Origin: Hahella ganghwensis DSM 17046
GTDB taxonomy: Bacteria; Pseudomonadota; Gammaproteobacteria; Pseudomonadales; Oleiphilaceae
Assembly (NCBI RefSeq): GCF_000376785.1
Contig: NZ_AQXX01000105.1
Coordinates: 1 to 59,549 of the forward strand
Direction: 5' to 3'
DNA: 59,549 nucleotides
Shown: positions 44,610-54,689 of the stretch, one piece after another
How positions within the stretch are numbered: position 1 is the stretch's first letter
How the letters are laid out: the number at the start of each line of letters is the position of its first letter
Made by a program: the position numbers and the translations under genes
The notes under the pieces: generated by a model
Database searches by the model: none
The model's input: only the letters and a program-made list of their open reading frames with translations
What the model was told of the DNA's origin: nothing

Positions 44610-44765
44610 TGTTTATTGCACACTTACCAGCGGGAATTATTTGCTCTTCTTACCTGTTTCAAAAGGCTGGAAGGTTCCAAAACCTCAATGACAAGGAACG
44701 AAGTTTCATACGATATCTGGTCCCAGGATAGAATATAGGACACGAAACTATAAAAATGCTCATTT

Positions 44766-44781
44766 GGCCCTCGTGAGGGCC
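44766..44781. other. Short perfect hairpin in an intergenic region
   Basis: GGCCCTC and GAGGGCC around two bases. The surrounding 276-base gap (44610-44885) is AT-rich; the hairpin is not followed by T, so it is not a clear terminator. Confidence 0.4.
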
Positions 44782-44885
44782 TGATATGATATATAGTATC
44801 TTTCCAGGTAACCCTTGTTTTTCTTATAATAACGCTCACTAAATCCATGCATTGTCGTTATTTAATTTAACCTAGGTTACTTCGA

Positions 44886-45656
44886 TTGACTTCCAATACC
44901 AAAGTCACGGCCATTCTTCTCAGCTATCTGCGCCCCGATAATATTCAAAGGATATTTGATGCATTAGCGGCTTCTGAGCACATTTCAAAAGTCATTGTTT
45001 CAAACAACAATCCTGACATTGACCTTAGAGAATACTTGAAGGACCACCCAAAGCTTTCTCTCAGGCAGCAGATAGTTCACTATCCGCCATGGATCAGGTT
45101 TGAGTTTGCAGTCCACGACGATGCGGAATATTTTATCTCAGTCGATGACGATTTATTTTTGACAACTGAGCAGGTTGATAGCTTGATTCAATCTCTATTT
45201 AACAATCCATCATCTCCTCACGGAGTTTGGGGCCAAAGAATTGTGAAGACCAATATTGGATTACAGGTCAGGGACAATATTTTTGGTGAAGATGGCCGCG
45301 TCGACGTTCTTAATCGAGCCTACGCCTGCACTAAAGAGCATGCTATTAATTCCTTTACCTTACTGAAACACCTGGGAATTAATCATGCTCGGAAAATAGG
45401 CATGTTTGAAGATGTGTTGCTAAGCTTCAGCTCCCCGGACAAGCCGATCATTCATAATCTTGGCGAACTGGCGGATTGCAACTCTTCTGCCGATCCGCGT
45501 AAAGCATTGCACCTGAAACCAGGTTTTTTTGGTCTGAGACAACAGATAGTATTGGATATTATTACAATTAAAGGCAACATCCCCTGGTTCTCTCCAGAAA
45601 GATGCGATCCAACTGAAACCATTCCACACTACCGAAAAAAAGTAGACTTCACTTAA
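44886..45656 (+). CDS. Glycosyltransferase, GT-A fold
   Basis: A 256-residue protein. VTAILLSYLRPDNIQRIFDA at the N-terminus, VIVSNNNPDI and the metal/nucleotide motif SVDDDLFLT (near residue 85) mark a family-2/64-like GT-A transferase. The start appears to be TTG at 44886 with no better alternative. It is convergent with, and overlaps by four bases, the neighbouring glycosyltransferase on the other strand. Lower GC than the housekeeping part. Substrate unknown. Confidence 0.78.
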   Translation: MTSNTKVTAILLSYLRPDNIQRIFDALAASEHISKVIVSNNNPDIDLREYLKDHPKLSLRQQIVHYPPWIRFEFAVHDDAEYFISVDDDLFLTTEQVDSLIQSLFNNPSSPHGVWGQRIVKTNIGLQVRDNIFGEDGRVDVLNRAYACTKEHAINSFTLLKHLGINHARKIGMFEDVLLSFSSPDKPIIHNLGELADCNSSADPRKALHLKPGFFGLRQQIVLDIITIKGNIPWFSPERCDPTETIPHYRKKVDFT

Positions 45657-46876
45657 TAGTAATATCCACTATCTATTAATAGGTTTTTTACCGTATTGCG
45701 TTGCCACTCACTGGTCATATGCATATAGTTAATATTATTTTGAGTATTTGATTGAAATTGCCCTATAGCGTTTAGTAAATTTCGTAATACCGATTTAACC
45801 CGGTCGACATCCTGGGAGTTAAGATGCACGGCCATACCACTAGCTTCAGCCCTATCAGCAGTAACTTGTTGTTCATGATGGTTTGGAAACAACAACTGCG
45901 CTCTACCCGCCAACACACTCTGACCAGTCAAAGAATTTCCTCCGTGATGAACAACCAAATCACACCATGCTAGTGCTTCTTCGATAACAAATGGCGAATC
46001 GGATACTGTAAACCCTGGTCGCAGATAATTTTGAACTTGGTGGTGCTTAACCCCCGGCACAAATGCAATCACTTCAATATCAAGAGACGAAAGTGCGTCC
46101 ATTGCAGTATCAAAAAACACAGATTCTGTTTTCAAATAAACAAAGATCCTAGGTGCTGAGTTTCTATCAGTTTTCTCAATCCCGCGACAACTCTGAATAC
46201 CATTAATTGGCCCCAAGTAATGAGCGTTTAACCTATAACCGTAGGCATCTAATTCTGGAATACTGGTAATTATCGTCTGATCGGTCAGAAATAGTTCATT
46301 CAGGGTTTCCAATGTTGGGCTTCCGAGCCTCGCCAGAGCTCGGTTCAAGTTATCCAGCACACTCAACTGATAATCCTTAGGAATAGGATCAGGATACCTT
46401 TCTCTGAATTCCATCAAAGTTTTATTAGGGTCAGGCTCAGCGAAGCTACTTCCGATACTCACGCGCTTTATTGATGACCCTACTGAGGCTGCAAGAAGTC
46501 CGGGGGCAAACTCAGACACGATCAGTGAGGGGTTATGACTATCGATAATGGCTTTCCATCCACTGATACAACGTTGCAAGCAATTCAGATCAGTAAATCC
46601 AATATTATAGAGAATTCCAGCAATATCGTGTGGCTGCAAAAACTTTGCCCGCTCACGACGAGACCAAGGTGGAGCTTGTATGATTTTAATGAGAGGGTTA
46701 TTGATCACAGTCCATGCAGCCTTTTTATTCCTTACAGCAATGGCAATTTCAAAGCCCTCTTCCAGAAGAGTTTCTGCAACAAAGTTCAGGTTGTTCAGAT
46801 GGCCCAACCCTTCGCCCCACTCCCAACCTAGCAATGCAGTAGGCTTTTGCGCTCTGGAAGTTTCACTTTTATCCAT
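45653..46876 (-). CDS. Glycosyltransferase, GT-B (UDP-glycosyltransferase-like)
   Basis: About 407 residues. The N-terminal part (LLGWEWGEGLGHLNNLNFVA) and the C-terminal donor-binding part (LVVHHGGNSLTGQSVLAGRA followed by QLLFPNHHEQQ) are typical of GT1/MGT-like transferases that glycosylate small molecules or peptides. I prefer the ATG at 46876 because a run of G lies 5-10 bases upstream and the family signature starts soon after. The frame remains open to a TTG at 46990. Follows the radical SAM gene in the same direction. Confidence 0.8.
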   Translation of the reverse strand: MDKSETSRAQKPTALLGWEWGEGLGHLNNLNFVAETLLEEGFEIAIAVRNKKAAWTVINNPLIKIIQAPPWSRRERAKFLQPHDIAGILYNIGFTDLNCLQRCISGWKAIIDSHNPSLIVSEFAPGLLAASVGSSIKRVSIGSSFAEPDPNKTLMEFRERYPDPIPKDYQLSVLDNLNRALARLGSPTLETLNELFLTDQTIITSIPELDAYGYRLNAHYLGPINGIQSCRGIEKTDRNSAPRIFVYLKTESVFFDTAMDALSSLDIEVIAFVPGVKHHQVQNYLRPGFTVSDSPFVIEEALAWCDLVVHHGGNSLTGQSVLAGRAQLLFPNHHEQQVTADRAEASGMAVHLNSQDVDRVKSVLRNLLNAIGQFQSNTQNNINYMHMTSEWQRNTVKNLLIDSGYYY

Positions 46877-47004
46877 TTCGATCCCCCCACTCAGCACTAA
46901 CGCACTAGAGTCATATAGGTCAACTTTATCTGCCATCTTTCCTAATTCAGGAAACAGCTTTCGAAAGTTCTGCTCTCGAGACTGGTCCAATATCCCCGTG
47001 TTTT

Positions 47005-48141
47005 CTAAAAACTGGCCCCTAAATCAGCACACCTTTCTTCCCTTCCCATATATTGAATGATTCCATGTAAAGCCTTTTTAAGTGAGCTACATGGACGACT
47101 AGTTTCGATGTACTCGTAAAGGCGATTCTTCGCTTCTGTTTTCAAGTCTGAGGGTAAAACCTGGATATCAAGATAGGGTGGCCAATCGAGGCAGGTGAAA
47201 CCTATAGGATAGTTTCCATTTTCATCCGAGCAAATAATATTAAGCCGTATAATTTCAGAGGTATGGAATGCTAAATCTAGAATATTGAAAACAGAAACGA
47301 CGAAGTGAATATCTCTTCTAACATGAGTTAGAAGTTGTCTAACCTTTTGCACGTTGGCTAACCATCTTTCCCAATCCAGCCCCTGGCGTATGTATTCTCC
47401 TTTTTCCCCAACGCCATCCAGACTCAGATGCAAATTCTCGTTTTCGAACTGTTGCCACAACTCCAGCACATTCCAATGCTTATAGTTCAAACGACTCAAA
47501 TTGGTTGTATAGCTTAATATTATATCAGTTCGCCCCATCTGAATAAGGCGTTCTAAAAACTTGTACTGAGCCTCAATCAATAATGGCTCACCACCTGCGA
47601 AACTTATCTCTTTTAATCCCGAGAGATCGCTATCGGATATGCACTGGTTCAGAGATTCATATTTTTCTAATAAATCGATATCCAGATTGAGAACTTTCGA
47701 GTCAACGGGAAAATCAGGGTAGATGAGATTATGCTCATCTCTCCATGCACTTGAGCTAAAGCCATTGCATGATCGACATTTCAAGTTACAAGTGTTGGAA
47801 AAGCGAAGGTCGACAGACCGTAAAGTGACGAAATACTCTGACGGATTACGTCTAGGTGAGTCAAATTCTTCTTTAAACAATTGATTGCTGCCCAGTCTGA
47901 ACGAGGCTAATCCAAGTTCCTCAGATTTCTTACAAGGCAAACATTGCTCAGGCCATTGTCCTTTCAACATTTGGCGACGAATGGAATGCATACTTGGATG
48001 ATGTAAAAACTCTGAAGGAGTAGTTTCCGAAAGCTTTTTTTGGGGAATCTGCGGAATGCAGCATGACTGGAGACTACCGCTAACTCCAACATACACATGG
48101 AGCCACGGAAGGATACACAAAGAACTATACGTCTCAGACAT
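47005..48141 (-). CDS. Radical SAM protein with N-terminal twitch/SPASM-like cysteines
   Basis: A 378-residue protein. The 4Fe-4S motif CNLKCRSC (near residue 117) and the SAM-binding FAGGEPLL (near 180) define a radical SAM enzyme. The N-terminal region (residues 8-70) has further cysteines (CILPWLHVYVG, SCCIP, CLPCKK), resembling the twitch domain normally placed after the core. Related proteins modify peptides or sugars. Between a methyltransferase (upstream, 72 bases) and a GT-B gene (downstream), all on the minus strand. Confidence 0.82.
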   Translation of the reverse strand: MSETYSSLCILPWLHVYVGVSGSLQSCCIPQIPQKKLSETTPSEFLHHPSMHSIRRQMLKGQWPEQCLPCKKSEELGLASFRLGSNQLFKEEFDSPRRNPSEYFVTLRSVDLRFSNTCNLKCRSCNGFSSSAWRDEHNLIYPDFPVDSKVLNLDIDLLEKYESLNQCISDSDLSGLKEISFAGGEPLLIEAQYKFLERLIQMGRTDIILSYTTNLSRLNYKHWNVLELWQQFENENLHLSLDGVGEKGEYIRQGLDWERWLANVQKVRQLLTHVRRDIHFVVSVFNILDLAFHTSEIIRLNIICSDENGNYPIGFTCLDWPPYLDIQVLPSDLKTEAKNRLYEYIETSRPCSSLKKALHGIIQYMGREERCADLGASF

Positions 48142-48213
48142 ATACAGAACATCTCAACCCGACATCAACAATCAGGCTATTTATCAATTAATAGATCAAC
48201 AAAAATAGAAGTG

Positions 48214-49293
48214 CTATTTTATGGCAATAAAGCATGTAGCGACAGGATATTCGGGATGTGTTGCATCCAACTCATTGGCTGTTAACTCTTTAGCCGCAAC
48301 CCCCATAAAACTCGCAACAACAGTTTGGGGATTTCCATATACATCCAGCTCCAGTTGACTGAATTCTTTAAATAAATGCCGAACGCCATCAGGTAGTGGC
48401 CGCCAGTAGTCACCGGGAAAATTATGCAGCCTTTGCGCATTGGGAACCATGCCGAAACACTTTCCACCTTCCTTTAGCCAGTATCGAATATTCTCAGCCA
48501 CTTGCCATGGCGAATGGCAATGCTCAAGAACATTAAAAATAATAAGACTGTCTACACTTTCAGGTGCCAAGATTGAGCGATCATGGATATCCCCGACAAT
48601 ATTGACGCCCTCACCCGGCTCAATATCAACAGTTTGAAAGGATGTCACCCTTTCAAGACCATAGTTTTGCAGATTATCCGATACACCTCCAATTTCAATA
48701 GTCACCCCCTTAACTTGGTGACGAATGCAACTGACAAATTTATCGAGGTAGTATCGATCAATTGGTGTTCCACGAGAAAAACCGAATGAGTGGCAAAAGG
48801 GTGACTTTCTGTTGAAATCCCCCCAATCGAGATGGCCAACCACAGGAGAAAGTAAGCCAAGATCCGTCAGCTCTCCTACCCATTTCTTGAACTGGTCGAG
48901 CGAGAGGGGGGTAGTCCAAACTTGATCAAAAGACTTTTTGTAGAAAAGGCTGGTGAGTACTTGGCACGACTCTCTGCTTGAATCTGTAAGATCAAAATAA
49001 TCTTCACCCTTTTTGACAAGAAGCTGGCCGTCCCCTAAACAGATATGAAGTGAAGTAAGTTCCTCTGAAAGCCTTAACATCTCCAAAGAACTTTCCGTTG
49101 GGTTGCAGTTGCGCAGGCGGCGCAGACTTAGAAATGCCTTTTCCAGAGAACGTTCATGAATAAATGACTCGAGAACGCTCAAATATGCGGGATTGTTGAT
49201 CGGGGCGAAGTTTTCACTATCAGCATCAACCACTATGCAAGGCTTCGTATCTTTTAATATAAGCCCTCCTGTGAGGGAGAGATATTTATTCAT
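48214..49293 (-). CDS. SAM-dependent methyltransferase with extra N-terminal domain
   Basis: A 359-residue protein. The C-terminal ~190 residues are a class I methyltransferase: GTPIDRYYLDKFV, VTIEIGGVSDN, FQTVDIEPGEGVNIVGDIHD, IIFNVLEHCHSPW. The N-terminal ~150 residues are different, with a segment (LLVKKGEDYFDLTDSSRES and DLGLLSP) that looks like a small winged-helix/RRE-type peptide-binding fold, although this is a weak impression. First gene of the minus-strand trio. No good ribosome site is seen before ATG 49293. Confidence 0.75.
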   Translation of the reverse strand: MNKYLSLTGGLILKDTKPCIVVDADSENFAPINNPAYLSVLESFIHERSLEKAFLSLRRLRNCNPTESSLEMLRLSEELTSLHICLGDGQLLVKKGEDYFDLTDSSRESCQVLTSLFYKKSFDQVWTTPLSLDQFKKWVGELTDLGLLSPVVGHLDWGDFNRKSPFCHSFGFSRGTPIDRYYLDKFVSCIRHQVKGVTIEIGGVSDNLQNYGLERVTSFQTVDIEPGEGVNIVGDIHDRSILAPESVDSLIIFNVLEHCHSPWQVAENIRYWLKEGGKCFGMVPNAQRLHNFPGDYWRPLPDGVRHLFKEFSQLELDVYGNPQTVVASFMGVAAKELTANELDATHPEYPVATCFIAIK

Positions 49294-49625
49294 AATGTTA
49301 CTTCAGGAGGCTTTATTTCCTTCGCGATTGTATACAGGATCGTTAGAGAAAATTGACAAAGTATGCGGATAACAATATTTCAACGACTATAGTTTCCTAT
49401 CCGATTGCTTTTCTTGTATTACTCATCCATGACCCCTTTCAAGCAAACACAACGGGCAACACAATGGTAGTAACGAGTATCGGGGAGGGAAATGAGTTCC
49501 TTTCTGGCACGGGTCATCCTTGAACCTTAATACTGGATATTTAAATAGACAAAGGACTACAAGTTGAGTACAGCGTAGTCAATTGGTTTGTGGATGTCCT
49601 TTTTCTGTTTTGAACACCCTCAGAA
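49294..49625. other. Intergenic region between the methyltransferase and immunity genes
   Basis: 332 bases. It contains a long-loop inverted repeat AAAGGAC (49551-49557) with GTCCTTT (49596-49602) just beyond the immunity gene stop, which could be a weak terminator for that transcript. Otherwise I see nothing. Confidence 0.4.
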
Positions 49626-49991
49626 TCACCGATTAAAATAATTGTGTACTAACCAAAGACTATCAAATATGGTTTTCTTTTCTTTTTCTCGGTCTGCTCT
49701 TATCTTCATTTCAATTTCTTTGTCAGATAGATCTTCATAATAATCAGCTTTGTATATTCCACTCGAAAAGCAAATCAAATCATCTTCATTCTTAGATGGA
49801 GACTTAACAGCTTCTTTCATATCTTCCTTTATTTCATCTGACAATACCTCCATTACTTTGTTAATATTTTCTTCAGTGCAAAGCCTAATCAAGCTATCCA
49901 CACTACTCTGCTTCGAGCCAGTTTCATACAAAGTCTTATAAACTTCAACTGCCTCAATCAGGACCTCATCGACAACTTTAGTCATAACCAA
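49626..49991 (-). CDS. Probable immunity protein for the Rhs toxin tip
   Basis: A 121-residue acidic, mainly helical protein (SDEIKEDMKEAVKSPSKNED; DLSDKEIEMKIRADREKEKK). It starts six bases after the stop of the Rhs C-terminal frame, on the same strand, and has the same AT-rich composition as the toxin tip. These are the usual marks of a cognate immunity gene. No known immunity family recognised. No signal peptide, so it would act in the cytoplasm. Confidence 0.7.
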   Translation of the reverse strand: MVMTKVVDEVLIEAVEVYKTLYETGSKQSSVDSLIRLCTEENINKVMEVLSDEIKEDMKEAVKSPSKNEDDLICFSSGIYKADYYEDLSDKEIEMKIRADREKEKKTIFDSLWLVHNYFNR

Positions 49992-49997
49992 GTCTCA

Positions 49998-52772
49998 TCA
50001 AAAACCATTACTCATCATTTTGTAAACAAGTTTGTCTGAACGCGCCACGGCTGAATCATGAAGCTCATCTATGTGCTTTTGAATAGAAGCAATTTGCATG
50101 CCTGATCTCATCTTCTTGAACAATCCGTTTAATTCATGAAACTCATGTCCTAAGACAGCAGTTATAGCCCTATCACTTTCAAAAATTGACTTCCTAACTT
50201 GAACAGTTACTGTTTTCCCACCGAAGAAGCTTTCGAACGTTTCTTTTTTGTTTATATTAAACCCTGGTGCTTTCGGATCATACTTTTTCCCTGGCAAATA
50301 ATATGCGTCCTTATCTTTATGCTCAATGTCGAATACTTTGTCTGAAATAGAAACAAATCTTATATTCAATCCATCATGTGTTTGCAACTCAACAATGTCC
50401 TCTCTAATTTTTTCAACATCGTCCAATGCATCACCAAAACCACCATGTCTTTCTGCAGTCCAAATTGCATCTTCTAGCGAACGAGAGCCATCAACATTTT
50501 TAGTCCAATAGCCTAACAATTGGGTAACATGCCCTCTTTCCCCAGAAGCCCCGATAAACTGTCTGAAACTTTGGAAATTTGCTCTACTGTTTCCGTTTAA
50601 CACCTTTGCGGTAGTCACAGATACTACCGCTGCCGTCATTAAAGGTGCCAACTCAGCAGCTCCCCAATCAGATATTTCCTCTTTCGCCAATCCAATTTCT
50701 TTCGCTAAAATTTTTTGTGCTCGTTTATCAGTAACAGCAAGATATGTCATGAGTTTGGTCTCTACCGACATCATATCTTTTGCAATCACATACTCTTCAG
50801 GGTTTGATATATAAGCTTTTAAGTCTCGCTCAACTGTTGAGAAATATTTTCCATCTTCACCAAGCTCGTAACCAACTAATCCAACAGCCATATTCCATAA
50901 TTCGCCAAAGAAACCAAGTTCTTCGACATTCTTTTCATAAGAGGAAAGCGTCTTACCAATCGATGAAGCATACATCTCAAATCTTTCATATGCCTCATCT
51001 GATAGACCTGTAGATTGCCTCATCGAATGTCCAATAACTGAATCCTGTTCTAAGCTTTGTGAAGTCTTTCTCCCCCCAGCAATCCCCGCCAAGGCCAGCG
51101 ATCCAATCGTATTCCCCAGCACACCCGCCATCATGCCAACGTAGTCCGGGCGATAATCTTTACTATCAAAGACAGCCGTTCGTACGCCTTCACTAACAGT
51201 CCCTGCTAGCAACCCATGAATAGATTCATGTGCTATCTTCGAGCTTCCCGCTAAAGAAGAGACGTAGGAATTAGCGGCGCCCCCGATTCCCTTATCTACC
51301 AATGTATTACCGGTATTCGAACCAAGTCCTGAATATGCTGTGCTGGTCAAGAAGGAAGTAGCCACATCCCGCCAACGGAACGTTTTCGCCGTGTCAGTGA
51401 TACTGCCAGCAGCATAGTTAGCTCCGGCAGCTACCGCCGCACTTCCAATATTGGTGGCTAACTGAGGTAAGTTATTAATTAGGGCGTAGGTGCCGAAACC
51501 GGCTGTCGCACCCGCTGTGATCCCACTCCGCACAACGTTTCTCAGCGAGAAGTGATCTTGTATTCCCATTCCCTTCGCTGCCACTTGCGACACGGCACTA
51601 CCGACCATTGCACCTGCCGCATAGCCTGCGGCGGTCGCAAAAGTGCTCCCCGCTGCAGACAGCACCGTTGTGGAAGTGGCCATAGCCCCAAGACCGAATC
51701 CTCCCGCTGTGGTCCCTGCGGTCCCCAAGGCAGTCATTGCATTGCCGATGGCAGTAGCTGCATATGGCGCAACAATCGCTGTCACCGCAACAGCAATGAT
51801 GGTCACTATAATCCCAGCCCCACCACACTTACCACCTTTAGGCGGTGGAGGGGGCTCTGGCAATGTCGGCGTGGTATCCCCAATCGCCAGCCCCGGATCA
51901 TAGGGCCGGAAAGTCCCCGCATTGTTGTGAACGTTGGTCACCACATTCGGGATCACCAGATTCAAGCCGGCTGTCAGCGTCTCGGCACCGGAGAATCCAT
52001 TCGCATCGGCCAGTAAGTACCACAGGCTGCTGTCTCCCCACTGGCTGGCGGCAATTGCCTGGAGGGTGTCTCCCTCTGCGGTGGTGTAATAGCTAGAAGC
52101 TTTGCCAGGGTACTCGGGGTTAATGGGCTGAAAGTTCTGATCGAAGTCCGCCGAAGTCACCGGTACGACCCGCTTCATATTGGAGTAGCCGATCCTTTCT
52201 TTGACATCAACTTCATAGCTGTGTATCCGTGGCTTATCGCCATTACCACCTCTCCAATACCGAGTTTGCTGCCCTATTACTTGGTTTTTATCGCCTGTAT
52301 TGGCCAGATGCTGGACATAGTCTGTCCGGGAGGCAACATCATCGTTACCAATATCACCACGTACAATCCCGTCAAGATAGAAGAACTTACGCCGGATAGG
52401 TTTCTCTTCACCTCGCGCTTCCCAGTCGATCTCATCCCGTTGGATAATCTGGCCGCGATGGTTATTAATGTAAGTCAGAGACCTGTCCTCAACATGGTCA
52501 AACACAAAGAGATTATGGCCGTTGGCGTTGTAGGCATAATAAGAAGTCCCTTTACCGACGTTGTCTCCTATGGCATCGATTTCTACGCGGCTTTCCTTAT
52601 AGCTGTCAAAGCGGTCCCGGGCGTTATAGAAGTAATTGGTTTGTACATCCAGTTCTTCTCCTGCCCCCTTATAGAAGGTGCTCTTCACCGTCGAGCCGTC
52701 ATTCAGGTAGGTGTAGGTCAGTGTCCGGGTTTTGTCGTCGCCTTTTTTCGAGCGAGTATAATCATGGACCAC
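49998..52772 (-). CDS. Rhs protein, C-terminal part: LysM domain, hydrophobic segment and toxin tip
   Basis: 924 codons from the first in-frame start (GTG 52772) after the TAG at 52815. It begins with the last YD repeats (residues 1-~200), then a LysM domain (TTAEGDTLQAIAASQWGD, ~230-275), a proline-rich stretch (TPTLPEPPPPPKGG), glycine/alanine-rich hydrophobic segments (~320-450), and a C-terminal ~350 residue tip that is much more AT-rich. The tip ends with VLGHEFHELNGLF and HIDELHDSAV, a His/Glu-rich pattern that might bind metal; its activity is unknown. It is in the same frame as the upstream Rhs segment and would be one protein without the stop codon. Confidence 0.8.
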   Translation of the reverse strand: MVHDYTRSKKGDDKTRTLTYTYLNDGSTVKSTFYKGAGEELDVQTNYFYNARDRFDSYKESRVEIDAIGDNVGKGTSYYAYNANGHNLFVFDHVEDRSLTYINNHRGQIIQRDEIDWEARGEEKPIRRKFFYLDGIVRGDIGNDDVASRTDYVQHLANTGDKNQVIGQQTRYWRGGNGDKPRIHSYEVDVKERIGYSNMKRVVPVTSADFDQNFQPINPEYPGKASSYYTTAEGDTLQAIAASQWGDSSLWYLLADANGFSGAETLTAGLNLVIPNVVTNVHNNAGTFRPYDPGLAIGDTTPTLPEPPPPPKGGKCGGAGIIVTIIAVAVTAIVAPYAATAIGNAMTALGTAGTTAGGFGLGAMATSTTVLSAAGSTFATAAGYAAGAMVGSAVSQVAAKGMGIQDHFSLRNVVRSGITAGATAGFGTYALINNLPQLATNIGSAAVAAGANYAAGSITDTAKTFRWRDVATSFLTSTAYSGLGSNTGNTLVDKGIGGAANSYVSSLAGSSKIAHESIHGLLAGTVSEGVRTAVFDSKDYRPDYVGMMAGVLGNTIGSLALAGIAGGRKTSQSLEQDSVIGHSMRQSTGLSDEAYERFEMYASSIGKTLSSYEKNVEELGFFGELWNMAVGLVGYELGEDGKYFSTVERDLKAYISNPEEYVIAKDMMSVETKLMTYLAVTDKRAQKILAKEIGLAKEEISDWGAAELAPLMTAAVVSVTTAKVLNGNSRANFQSFRQFIGASGERGHVTQLLGYWTKNVDGSRSLEDAIWTAERHGGFGDALDDVEKIREDIVELQTHDGLNIRFVSISDKVFDIEHKDKDAYYLPGKKYDPKAPGFNINKKETFESFFGGKTVTVQVRKSIFESDRAITAVLGHEFHELNGLFKKMRSGMQIASIQKHIDELHDSAVARSDKLVYKMMSNGF

Positions 52773-52814
52773 TCGATTATCGGCGTTGTAGTCATACTCA
52801 TTACGACTCCAGGT

Positions 52815-52817
52815 CTA
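52815..52817 (-). other. In-frame TAG stop inside the Rhs gene
   Basis: On the minus strand the codons read VIHQ-TAG-TWSRNEYDYNADN. The frame before and after is the same and both sides are typical YD sequence. A CAG to TAG change explains it. It separates the toxin tip from the repeat shell. Confidence 0.85.
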
Positions 52818-54689
52818 CTGATGAATCACCTCATTGTCATCGGTATAATGAATATACTGATAGTGATTGACTGTACGTCCGAGTGCATCATTGTCGCGGT
52901 AGGCAATCTGACGGAAGCCATTCCCCATATCCACACTGCCGTTGTAACGGATACCTGTACCGGATTTGTTCTCGTACTCCGCATCGTGGAGCCAGACGGA
53001 CTCCACCCGGCTGTTGTCATCATAGACATACTTCTCATTGACCACAACTGGCCGTCCATCACTGTTCTTCAGGGCGCTGTAGCTGCTGGTTCGACGCCCC
53101 ATGGCATCATAGGTCAACTGGTAACCGGTATTGCCGGCCCGAATCTCACCACTGCTGTTGAGAGCCCCCATGGTCACCGTAAAGCGGTTTTCTTTATCGT
53201 AGAGATAATAGAAATCCTGAGTCTGTATATTCGCGCCCACACTATTCTCGGACACGATATAGTTATCGTAGACGGTTTTCACTCTGCGCCGGTTACCTAC
53301 CGCATCGTAGAAGTATTCCAAATTGTACTGACCAGAGTCTTCGATGGATTCGACCCGCCCCAAGGAATCGACAATGGTCTTCACTCGCCCTAACGCATCA
53401 TACGTTGCATTGACACTTTGATAGGGGACTCCAGTATCAGGAACTGAGGTATCATCAATGCTACTAAAGCCGTTATCTAGATAAGTTTCACTTATTACAT
53501 TTCCATTGGCGTCATACCTAAAATCTGCATAGCTATTAACTCCATCATCATGCACACGCCGGAGGCGGCCGTTAGCGTAATATTCGTAGCGAATATTCTG
53601 ATCTCTACGAGTTCGCAAATTGCTCTGAATTCCTGTGGAATCTTCAATCACGTTAGAGTCGTAATAAGTATTTGTGCTTCCGGTTTGTGAGGATAGCCAC
53701 CCCGCCTGATTGTAATTGTAGGTAAACAGGTGACCGCCCAAGTCCCGGTGTTCACGAATCCGGCCGAAGTAATCCACTTTATCCAACAGGGTGTGGGCCG
53801 CCTTGAAGTTGGCATCACTCTCAGAGTTCAGACCGTTGACCGTTTCTTTGGTAAAACCGCCCAGCCCATTGCCGATGGTCGCATCGTAGCCATAGTAATA
53901 ACTCGTCTCACGAGCTTCCCAGCGTGCGGCATTGTTATTGACATTACCGTCATCAAAACTGGTGTGCTGTATGACGCGGCCTTCACCGTCGTAGCGGTAT
54001 TTCTCCACATAGCTCAGGGCATTGGTATGGGTGATCCTGTTGCCTTGCTCATCATAGCCATAGGCATCGAAGGAATAGGCCGCCGACCGGGTACCCGTGC
54101 TGTAGGACGACAGGGACGCAAAATTCCGGGTTTCCGTTAACCGGTTTGCCTTATCGAAGTTGTACTGATGGTACTGACCGAGTTCATCGATCATCACCCG
54201 GCGATTCTCTAACGCGTCGTATTGATATGTTTTGCTGCCACCGGCAGCATCCCGCTCAGAGATCACTCTGCCACCGCTGAAGCTTTGGGTGCGGTAGTAT
54301 GCGCCTTGGTCCTGCTCCACGGAATAGCCTTCATCTCTGGCATTCAGGTAGCTGTTGGCATCGTCGGTCGCGACCATCTGACCCTGGGCATTGTAGTAAT
54401 AACGGGTGACCGGGTGTGCTTCCAGGGTTTTCAGTTCGCCATTGGCGACATGATCCTGGGCCACTTCCACTTTTGGGTCGATTTTGTGGGTTAAACGCCC
54501 CTGGGCGTCGTAGAAGGAATTGGTCTGGTTACCATTGCCATCGACTTCCGCAATCACCTCACCAAAGGCGTTATATCGCTGACGTTTGTGGATCTGGTAA
54601 CTGCTGTGATCCCCCAGAATCCAACTGGCGCGATAATTTTGAGCAACAGTCCTCTGTTGATTATTTTCCAGTGTCCAGTTTTCCAGGTT

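Noticed and set aside
52221-53393. Long plus-strand frame opposite the Rhs gene
   Set aside because: Periodic YD codons create long antisense frames; the product is hydrophobic repeat-like with no recognisable domain, while the minus strand reads clear YD repeats.
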